DNA of 64,000 bases. Source: Vitrella brassicaformis (taxonomy: Eukaryota; Sar; Vitrellaceae). The translations under genes and the position numbers were made by a program. Position 1 is the stretch's first letter. Each line of letters starts with the position of its first letter. The stretch lies in assembly GCA_001179505.1 (NCBI GenBank), contig CDMY01000666.1, positions 210,768 through 274,767 of the forward strand, written 5' to 3'. The notes under the pieces were generated by a model. That model saw nothing but the letters and a program-made list of their open reading frames with translations. It was not told the DNA's origin and did not search any database. Below are positions 55,651-64,000 of the stretch, piece after piece.

Positions 55651-57260
55651 CTGAACAGTCTTTTCTGTGGGGGCTGGCTGCATGTCTTTCGATGAAGCTT
55701 ACACGACGAAGCTGCGTGCATGAATTTATGTATCGTTTTGCACTGTTCGTATACCCACCCGACAGACAATCCAGACAGACCAAGCACAGTCAACGCTATT
55801 ATCTATTGCGAGAATCACCGGGCATGCGAATGCAAACAAATTCTCCATCAACGTGTTCAAAAAAACAAGAGACTAGGACGGGAGAAAGGGCGTGCGTTTC
55901 AATGCCGGTCGGTAAAAGCCATTGGTACGTGAATATTTCGGACCTCGGTCTGGATAACCAAGTCAGGAGTTACGCGATCGTGTGCTGGCATCCAGATTAG
56001 AGAGGTGAGGAGGCAGGCGGTGAGTGATCGTGAGTGAGACAGATAGACAGCCAAAGGCGCAGTTTGTCCATTCCTTTCATTGACAGCCTGTCTGACGCTC
56101 TCTGTCGTTGGGCCTGCCCTGCTGCATGTAGGTGTGTATGTGGGTCAGTCAGTTTGCGTGCGTCTGTGTCTCTGTCTGCTCACCTGTCTGCCTCTGTGTG
56201 TCTAAGAGGCCTCTCTGTGGCGCATCGGTCAATTACGTGATTGATGGGCGACCGCAGTGCAGGCGTAAACAGACAGGCAGCAGACAGGGAGGGGAGCGCT
56301 GAATGAATGGGGGCTGAGCTGGGCAGATAGGACAGATACAATTTGTGCTGCTGTGTGTGTGATGGCAACGAGGTCGATTGTTTCATGCCACGTTGATTTG
56401 ATTTGATGTGTTGTTTTCATTGCACATGGGATGCCCACCAAGGGGTACACGTATGAGTGTATGCATGTTGTGTTCGTGTGTGTATTCATGTTACACCCAC
56501 ACAAACAAAGACAACAATACGTCAGAAGCAACCACACATATGTCTGTGCTGCCTGTGCCACGGAAGCATTGGGGCTGCCGACAGACAGGAGCTGCACAGC
56601 TGCTGAGAGTGACAGAGAAAGAGATTGCTTAGGTAAAAAACCGGCCACGCGCACGAGTAGCATGCATTCGCGCATCGGACAGGCAGACAGACAGACATCG
56701 CTGCACATTAGTTTGGCTGATTCTAACTCCTTCTCACACACACACACACACAGACAAAACAACGACACACGGAGCCGCGCCGTGCGCTGCACATGTGCCT
56801 GTGCCTGTGTGTCTGCCTGTGTGTGCGTGTGTCACCACCACCCAGCAATTTCCCTCCCTCCGGCCTCCCATAGCCCCATGAATGATGCACTCCATCCATC
56901 CATCCATCCATCCAGGCACTCGCGAATCCACGCAAAGATGAATTGTAGTCGGCCTTTCTGCTATGAGTATAAGAGAGAGAGAGAGAGAAGGGGTCGCTAT
57001 GTCGAAAAAAAAGGGCAAGAGCCGTTGTGTCTCGCTGGCTCGCTGCGTGACATCTGTCTACGATGCCATCATGTCTGTGTGTACTCTGTGCGTGTAGGGA
57101 TGGGGGTCTTTAGGGGGCAGGGAGCACGTGTCCTCATGTCGAGGTCGTTGGCCTCAAGGTCGTTGGCCTGGAGAGACTTCTGGGCATACCACACATAGTG
57201 GGAGCGATGCAGCTGTGTGGGTGTGTATGGGGGGGGAGAGGGATATGTGTGTGTGTGTGC
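55651..57260. other. Long intergenic region with microsatellites
   Basis: 1.6 kb between convergent genes with no supported CDS. It holds (CA)n at 56737-56753, (atcc)n at 56894-56914, (GA)n at 56972-56988 and CTG/TCTG-rich runs at 56150-56210. Confidence 0.5.
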
Positions 57261-58699
57261 CTACTGTAGTCGTGCATCGATCTGTCCCAGCGAGTTCAAG
57301 AATTCTTTCTTCTCGTTGCGATCGGCCGGCAGCGGGGCTCCGCGGGCAGCCTACCAGACAGAGACACACACACGCAGAGAGGGGGAGGGGGGGAGCTAGA
57401 ATGCATTTGTGTGTGTGGGGGCGTGTGTGGGGGGGTGAGGATGTACCCTGGTCTGGTTCTGCTTGAACTGAATCAACTCGTTCCGTGTGATGTCATCCAG
57501 CTTGGGCAGCGGGGGCTCCAAATTCAACGCGTTGATGCCCTGCGCCACCGACACACACACACACACACACACGTCTCTCTGCTCTGTGTGGGTGCAGAGA
57601 GAGAGAGAGAGAGAGAGAGCGAAAGAGACAGAGAGGGCCAGGGATGGGTACCTTCATGAGTCCGGTGCCGATGGGTGCTCTGTTGGGGCTTGCCACCAGC
57701 ATACCACGGGCCTTGCGGTAGCTCCCTGATGACACACACACACACATACACACACAGACACACACACACACACACACATACACACACAGACACACACACA
57801 CACACATAGGTAAGGCGTACACGTACACAGTGACAGTGACAGTCGCGTGTGTCGTGATCACCTGCAGGCCCGACATTCCCCGTCGCCACCCTGGCCCACC
57901 TCCAAGGCATCACCCGCGCGCAGCGGCCCACCCCAGCATCTAAAATCTGACACAAACACACAGAACCGCTTCTGATGCGGCTCACCGTTCCTTTGAATAA
58001 ATTGGCGTGCGTACTTGTTGGGCGCAGCACTCGATGTGGTGCACAGCATACCGATTCGGAGCCCGGTCACTCTCACCCAGAGACTGCTCCGTCAGAGGGT
58101 CCCTTCCGTGGTCGCGGATGTGCCGGAGGATGGCCGACAGCTCGTAGGTGTGCCCTGCGTTGGTGAGAAGCAACGGGTGAGAGGAAATGAGCTACCTGCA
58201 TTGTGGTCAGCTTCAAGATGCGTACAGTACCTGAGGGTGTGTTGACAGGAGTGCGCGGAACGGCCAATGTGATGGGACACCGCGACACGGAGGCCGGAAA
58301 CTCATGGTCAGGAACTGCACGGACCCAATTGCAAACAAATAGCCCATCCATCCCGCCCCTTGCTGTTGGTCACTCACCCCTTCACTCACCTTTATCGAGT
58401 ACTTCTCTGATGAGAGCAGCATCCACACTCCGGAAACGCATTCTCCCAGAGGGTGCAGGGCGGAGAGCTGGAGGGTGGGGAGCGAGAGGGTGTGCGGCAG
58501 CGCCGGCCGCGGCGGGAGGCTGAGGAGCTCCTGCGGCATGAGCAGCACCCGCAGGACGCTGAGCCTCGCGCAGCCATTGAAACAGATGTTCACAGGAAAT
58601 AAAGCAGATCATCAAGCAGACGATCAGGCACCAGAGAACACCCAGGGAGAACCACCAGAGAAGCCCCTCCGGTCCGTCGGGAGGGGTCCTACCTTCCAT
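57261..58699 (-). CDS. U-box protein with N-terminal membrane anchor (probable E3 ubiquitin ligase)
   Basis: About six exons; start MEGRTPPDG at 58699 (frame open further up but without ATG), stop TAG at 57261-57263. A membrane helix (LLWWFSLGVLWCLIVCLMIC) is followed by Ala/Pro-rich sequence and RFRSVDAALIREVLDK. The U-box then reads RCPITLAVPRTPVNTPSGHT, YELSAILRHIRDHGRDPLTE, QSLGESDRAPNRYAVHHIEC, split by an intron at Ser-Gly. U-boxes recruit ubiquitin-charged E2 enzymes. The rest (ARGMLVASPNRAPIGTGLMK, LEPPLPKLDDITRNELIQFK, DRNEKKEFLNSLGQIDARLQ) has no known domain. Location at the ER or another endomembrane is inferred from the anchor. Introns carry long (CA)n tracts (57549-57573, 57732-57806). 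Confidence 0.8.
57732..57806. repeat. (CA)n microsatellite in a U-box gene intron
   Basis: Interrupted CACACA/CATACA/CAGACA tract. On the coding strand it is TG-rich and sits within an intron. Confidence 0.9.
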
Positions 58700-59002
58700 C
58701 TCTCCACTCCGTCGGTAAATTTGGACTGCAGTGTTCACCGGTAGTACAGAGCACTTGATCAGGAAGGGTTCCACGTAAGTATCCACACACGTGCACAAAC
58801 ATCACACACCGCACCGTTCCACGAATGCACACCACACACGCACGCTGACAGAACAGAGATATCGCGTCACTTCGACGGGCGCACCGACAACAATGTCAAG
58901 AACAGATGGAACAGCACACTCAAGTAGCCCCACACCCACACCAGCACCCACACAAACACGCCCGCTCCTCTGTACACGAAGTAGCACCAACGGGCCATCA
59001 CA

Positions 59003-60293
59003 TCACTCGATGGTGGCCGGGTCCACCCCCTTCCACGCGAATCGCTTGTTCACATTGAGGCCGTCCAGCTCCTGCATCTGCTCGTCGGTCAGCACGAATC
59101 CCTCATCGAATAGCTGGATGTTGGCGGCGATGTGGGCAGTGTTGCTCGACCGCGGCAGCACCGCATCGCCCTTCTGCAGGCCGTAGCGCAGCAGCACTTG
59201 AGAGGCACTCTTGCCGTGCGCTGAGGCGATCGACCTAACATCCGCACACACACACACACACACAGACACACACACACACACACACACACAACGAGGGTCT
59301 GTCCCTCCCTCCCTCTATCCCTCTCCTTAAGTACGTGACTGTAGGGTGGCCGAGGAGTGTGTGCGTGCCGTCCTTTGCCCCCGCCCCCAGCGACGAGTAT
59401 GCCTGCACGATGATGCCGCTCTCGCGGCAGAAGTCGACGAGCTCGTCCTGGACCAGCAGTGGGTGCAACTCGATCTGGTTCACCATCGGCTGCATACCAG
59501 ACACGCGCAGTGGGTATCCTCCCACACCCACACCCACACAAACAAGCAAGCGTCATTCTTTCGGCTGACCTTGACTGTGGCGTGCTGCATGATGTGTTTG
59601 AGGTGGGCGATGGAGAAGTTGGAGACGCCGATGGCCTTGGCAGTGCCGTCGCTGTAGAGCTGCTCGAGCGCACGCCACGTGTCGAGCCGCGTCTGGGCGG
59701 TGAAGTCAGCAGGGATGTCGTACTGCTTGAACATATGCCGGCCTGCCACACGGACACACACACACACACACACACACATGCATGGACACACACGCACGCA
59801 CATGCGCTTCTGTTCCCATCTCACCAGGTCCAGGCCAGTGGATGATGATCAGATCCACATAGTCGACGCCCAGCCGCCGGATGGACTGCCTGGCGCACTC
59901 GAGCGTCTTGTCAAAGCCGTGGTAGCTGCGCCAGACCTTGGTCTCGATGAACAGGTCCTCCCGGGGTATGGAGGCCTTGCGCAGCACCTCGCCGATCTCC
60001 TTCTCATTGTCGTACACCCACGCAGCTGCACACACAAACCGATGGATGCGGGAAGGAATCAGACGGCCGATGGGCTTGTTTGCTTACTGTCGAGCATTCG
60101 ATAGCCAGCGGCAAAGGCAGCCTCCAGCGGCTTCTTCACCTGCGCTCATACACAGGCATCCCCTGGCTCTTTCTTTGCCATTCCCATGGCTCATCTAGCT
60201 TGTTCATCTCACCTGCCCCTTCTTGAGCGTGTAAGTGCCGAATCCGACACAGGGCATCTGAACGCCGTTGTGCAGCCTGACGCTGGGGATCAT
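59003..60293 (-). CDS. Aldo-keto reductase
   Basis: Exons join in phase from MIPSVRLHNGVQMPCVGFGT (an in-frame TAG lies just upstream, fixing the start) to stop at 59003. Family blocks follow in order: VKKPLEAAFAAGYRMLDS, AAWVYDNEKEIGEVL, EDLFIETKVWRSYHGFDKTL, LGVDYVDLIIIHWPGPG, KAIGVSNFSIAHLKHIM, VNQIELHPLLVQDELVDFCR, IIVQAYSSLGAGAK, SASQVLLRYGLQKGDAVLPR and SSNTAHIAANIQLFDEGFVL. The catalytic tetrad is visible: Asp in MLDS, Tyr in WVYDN, Lys in ETKVW and His in IIHW. Such enzymes reduce aldehydes and ketones with NADPH through a TIM barrel. No targeting leader is present, so it is cytosolic. Divergent from the kinase gene at 60591. Confidence 0.95.
59243..59290. repeat. (CA)n microsatellite in an aldo-keto reductase intron
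   Basis: Dinucleotide tract interrupted once; TG-rich on the coding strand and close to the 3' end of its intron. Confidence 0.9.
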
Positions 60294-60590
60294 GCCCTAT
60301 GCTGCCTGGGCATCGACTGCAGCGGCTTGAGCAGCGGGCTGATCATGAATCATGCGGGGATGCTTGGCGTCTGCATCTGCTGCATCTGCCGCGTCTGCTT
60401 CACACTCCTGCTTCTTGCGCTTCGCCGGCATTTCTTTCCTTCCTCTCGCCATGCGATCTTGCGAGCTTGTGGGCCTTATTCAGCGATTTTGTCACTGCAA
60501 AATCGTTCACCGTTGAGCCCAGGAAGCCACAGTGACTCGCAATGCGGAACTTGTGAGACGGCCGCTGCATGTGACACCACCGTCTCATCA
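60294..60590. promoter_or_regulatory. Divergent promoter region between aldo-keto reductase and TKL kinase
   Basis: 297 bp between two outward-facing start codons. No recognised element; called by position only. Confidence 0.4.
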
Positions 60591-63500
60591 ATGGCGAGCA
60601 ACGGTTCGAACGCTCCCCCTTCCGCGAGTCGGACAACGAATCAGCGAGCAGCCATGATCCCTCTGCAAGGTGGCAGAGGCCACGCAGTGTCCCCGCCGCC
60701 ACTCTGTGTGCAGCCGAATCCGAATCGGAATTTGAATCATGCGGCCCTCCTCACGGGGAAGGCTTCTGTGGGGTGCTTGCAGTTCCCGATTCCACCTGCT
60801 GCACCGCATATGGGGGCCATGCCTGGGCAGCACCAGCACCAGCGGCAGGAGCAGCACCAGCACATGAGATGCTGTGAGCATTTGCAGTGAGGGCAGGTAC
60901 ATGTCTCCCTGACTGTCTCCCTGTCTGTCTCCCTTTTGCAGATTCCCCGATGCCATTGGGTCACCGTGCGGCATCGCCCCCTCCCACCCGAGCGGCCCGC
61001 TACGTCATCCACTACCCGCTCTCGGCGGCGAATCACAAGGAGTCGTCCCCCTCTCTCTCCCCTCCCCCACTGCTGCCCGCTGGCCCAGTGCCCGTCGGCC
61101 GGGCGTTCATCTCGCGAGAGGTGCACATGGGGCGTGTGGCGTCGCCCTCCCCGGTGCGGCAGCGGCAGCGTCTGCTGGTGGTGCCACCCGCACCAAACAC
61201 TGATTTCTATAAGGGAATGGTACTCACAGGCCATACACGCCAGCACAGATGAGGGAGGGCAATGAATGGCTTTCCTTTCCTTTTACGTTGCAGGGCAGGA
61301 ATGTTGCGGCGGCGGGGGCGGGGGCGGGGAGGGGCCACCCGCGAGCCGTCATGACACAGGCGCTCAACGAGATGCACATTCCAGCCGCTCAGAGGGCCAT
61401 CACCGAGTCGCCCCGCCAAAGGAACAAAAATGGGACGAATGGTGGGGCGAATAATGCCGCCCGAGTGGGACAACAACACGTGCCCAGAGCCCTATCGCCC
61501 CTCCCGGCCTCCCGCGCTGCTGCTGTCGTGCCTGTTGCGAGGCGGCTGAATCCGTTCCGGGCGAATCAGCGGCTTGAGACGGTGGTTGAGGGGCCGAGGG
61601 TGACTGTGGTGGTGGAGAAGCGGACGGCCAGCACGGCGGAGAGCGCTGATGGGCGAGGGTCGGCAGCGGAGAGGGCACAGACGGCAGATGGGGACACGGC
61701 AGAGGTCGGTTTGTTGTAAGCTAGCTTGGGTGGATGGGATGGATCGACGGACGGGTGTTTGGAGTGTACGTATGTGTTTTTGTCTTTGTTTGCAGCCTCC
61801 CCCTGTCGAAGGCCCTCTTTCATATGCGCCTCCTCCACTGCCATCTGGAGGCCACCAAGGCCAGATGCGCCATGCTGTCGTGGGAGGGACCGGCCCGAGC
61901 GAGCATGTGCCGGGGCCCCAGGATTCCTACTGCCCAAGAGTCAGCATAATTAAGACAACACACGCTCTTTCAAAACCCCCCCAGCAGCAGCAGCACACAC
62001 ACATATGTGTCTCCCTCCCTCCCTCCCTCCCTCCCTCCGTCTTTGTGTGTGCAGGTGATCCACAGAGGCGGGTGCCACCAGAGCATGGCCAACCTTTACA
62101 ATCACCACCCACACAAACACCCGCATCAGCCGCCGCAGCCAATCGACTCGCCTTGCCCATCCCCGCCGCCACCTCCCCCTGTGGAGGAGCAGCTGTGGCA
62201 CTACAAGGGCCGGGTGTACATCCTCGACAGGCGGCGCAATATCTGGTGCGTCGCCGAGGGCGGCGCTGAAGGCAAGGGCAAACGCACAATGAGCTCGGGT
62301 GAGTAAACACGGGAGCAGCGAGGGAGGGAGGCAGGGACAGAGAGAGAGAGAGAGAGAGAGTTTGTGGTTGTCATGTTATCATTGCCTGGGGCTGTGTCTC
62401 CCTCTGTGTGTCTGTGCAGATGCCGCTGCTCCCTCCCAGCAGCAGAAGAAGCAGAGTGCAGCAGCTGGTGGTCCTGGTGGTGGCGGGGGTTGGGCGAAGG
62501 GGACGAATGTGCCGCATTTGCGAGAGGTCCACAGGCTGAGATACTCCGATCTGGAAAAGGCAGAGCCGCTCGGCTCGGGTAAGCACATCTGTGCTGTGTC
62601 CATTGTGTGATGCCCGCGCATCAATGTGTGCGTGTGTGTGTCAATGTGTGTGAAGGTGAGTTTGGTCGTGTGCATCGTGGGTTCCTGCGTGACCCTGAGA
62701 CAGGCTGCCGGCGGACACAAGTGGCCATCAAGGAACTTTATTGGAACGAAGGCAACCACACACACACACACACACACAGAGGGCGGGGCGTATGGGAGCA
62801 TCTCTCTCTCTCTGTGTGTGGATGTGTGTGGATGTCCAGGGAGTTCGCAGCCTGCAGCACTGGAGGGTCTCAAGAAAGAAGTGGAGCTGTTCAAGGACCT
62901 CTGTCACAAGAACCTGGTGCCCTTCATCGGTCAGCCCCCTTTGCCACATCCATCCATGCATCGTGCGGCCACACAGATCGGTGGATGGATGAATGGACGG
63001 ATGGATGGCTGTGTGTGCGTGCAGGCGCGTGTCTGGAGCCGCCCCATTTCTGCCTGGTGACTGAGTACATGCCCCAAGGCTCACTCTACAACGTACCAAT
63101 GAGACACAGAGAGGGAGGGAGACACACACAACATACACAGAGAGACGTTCATGTGTGTGTGTATCTATCCATTTGTGTGTGTGCAGGTGCTGCATGTGCA
63201 GAAGCGTCGCCTCCCGGACCAGCAGCGGCTGTCCGTCTGCCGGCAGGTGGCCGAGGGCCTGGCGTACCTTCACGGGCGGAAACCCACCATTCTCCACAGA
63301 GACATCAAGACACACAACGTCGTGGTATATCTGTCTGTCTGTCTGTCTCCGTGGGCACTCCAGTATCGCCACCTCTCTGTGTGTGTCTCAGTTGGATGTT
63401 GACATGACGCCTAAGATCTGTGATTTCGGTCTGAGTGAGGCCATGGAGCGTTCACACATCACGCGACACGAACAAGCTGGTGGCAGCCCGCGATACATGG

Positions 63501-64000
63501 CCCCGGAGCTCTTCCGCACAGACACCATGGTCATCCGCCCACCGAGGCCGCACCAACACACACACAAATGCACGTGTGTATGTGTGGGGGGTGTGCAGGC
63601 CATCAATGAGAAGGTGGACATCTGGGCGTTGGGGTGTCTCTTCATTGAAGTCTTTGGCGGGCCCCTGCCTTTTGACGTAAGAACCTGTGTATGTGTGTGG
63701 GGGAGAGAGAGAGAGGGGGACGCACCACACAAGGGAGACACGTGGTGTGTGTCCAATCAATAGGGTTGCCGAAACATAGGTCAGCTGGTGCATCTGCTGC
63801 TGGTGGATAAGATGATCCCCTTCATCCCCCCCGAGATCCCCCAGCCCGTCCGCAACATCATCAGCAGCTGCCTGCAGTACGAACCCAACACACGCCCCTC
63901 CGCACAGCAGGTATCTAACATTTGTGTGTTTGTGTGTGTGTGAGAGAGGTTGATTGTGTCTCTGCGCGCAAGTGCACGTGTGTGTGTGTGGGGGGGGGGG
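60591..64000 (+). CDS. TKL-like Ser/Thr protein kinase, 3' partial
   Basis: Exons join in phase from MASNGSNAPPSASRTTNQRA to the right edge. A 450-residue disordered N-terminus, rich in Pro, His, Gln and Gly, ends at HLREVHRLRYSDLEKAEPLG. The kinase domain follows: glycine loop GSGEFGRVHRG, ATP lysine in VAIKELYW, alpha-C EGLKKEVELFKDLCHKNLVP, hinge CLVTEYMPQGSLYN, catalytic loop LHRDIKTHNVV, PKICDFGLSEAMERS, GGSPRYMAPELF, EKVDIWALGCLFIEVFGGPL and EPNTRPSAQQ. All catalytic residues are present, so it should be active. HRDIK and the TEY/GS hinge favour the TKL group. The intron after the VAIK exon seems to begin with GC. The C-terminus lies outside the window. Confidence 0.93.
62016..62040. 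repeat. (ccct)n tract in a kinase intron
   Basis: ccctccctccct run just upstream of a TGTGTGTGCAG acceptor. Confidence 0.8.

Noticed and set aside
55930-55960. A DFG-like peptide (VNISDLGLDN) downstream of the dehydrogenase, resembling the kinase ISDLGLAL
   Set aside because: Only about eight residues match and the flanks show no kinase sequence; taken as chance.
56408-57198. Plus-strand open frames in the 55.7-57.2 kb spacer
   Set aside because: Built from CA/TG and CATC microsatellites, with His/Thr/Cys-runs and no splice-consistent extension.
1-64000. tRNA, rRNA or organelle-type genes
   Set aside because: No cloverleaf, anticodon arm or rRNA core sequence was recognised on either strand by eye; a tRNAscan or Infernal run would settle it.

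Overview
The window is nuclear DNA of a GC-rich, gene-dense, intron-rich protist. The genes are cut by many 50-80 nt introns. Most introns end in an alternating TG tract followed by CAG instead of a pyrimidine tract, and this is seen on both strands. Several proteins begin with a secretory signal followed by a basic or hydroxylated stretch, as expected for a complex plastid or the secretory route. The gene mix (TKL-type kinase, CBM20 starch-binding module, METTL7-like methyltransferase, syntaxin, CNG-like channel, PAN/lectin secreted protein) fits an alveolate alga; a chromerid such as Vitrella brassicaformis is my best guess. This is inference from style, not from a database match. One assembly gap of 300 N, flanked by G runs, lies at 34626-34925.

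Layout. 1-19 kb: 3' half of a diflavin reductase, an unknown protein, an intronless ankyrin protein (-), a METTL7-like methyltransferase, a TatD nuclease (-) divergent from a one-cysteine MsrB, a syntaxin (-) divergent from a cyclic-nucleotide-gated-type channel, and a DUF4239-like membrane protein (-). 19-27 kb: one 28-exon secreted protein of about 1,988 residues with PAN/Apple-like modules and two tandem fucolectin-type (F5/8C-like) domains. 27-34.6 kb (all -): an importin-alpha-like armadillo protein without an importin-beta-binding domain, a coiled-coil protein, and a protein with an internal ubiquitin domain ending in LRLRGG. 34.9-46.5 kb: a disordered region with duplicated cassettes, out-of-frame coding pieces, a recent 1.33-kb-offset duplication of a kinase C-lobe, a kinase N-lobe piece beside a CBM20 domain, and about eight copies of a 22-25 nt motif that appears nowhere else I looked. 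46.7-64 kb: a coiled-coil protein (-) divergent from a large scaffold-like protein (+), an LDH2/MDH2-family dehydrogenase (+), a U-box protein with a membrane anchor (-), an aldo-keto reductase (-), and a TKL-like protein kinase (+) that runs off the right edge.

There are no operons. Genes are often arranged head to head with 40-300 bp between start codons, which suggests shared promoters. Gene models were built by hand from reading frame, splice signals and exon phase. Where I summed exon lengths (reductase, TatD, MsrB, syntaxin, DUF4239, PAN/lectin, ARM) they gave whole codon numbers. The most unusual items are the embedded ubiquitin with an intron at its diglycine junction, the 40-46.5 kb duplication zone with its repeated motif, and a few non-GT introns.
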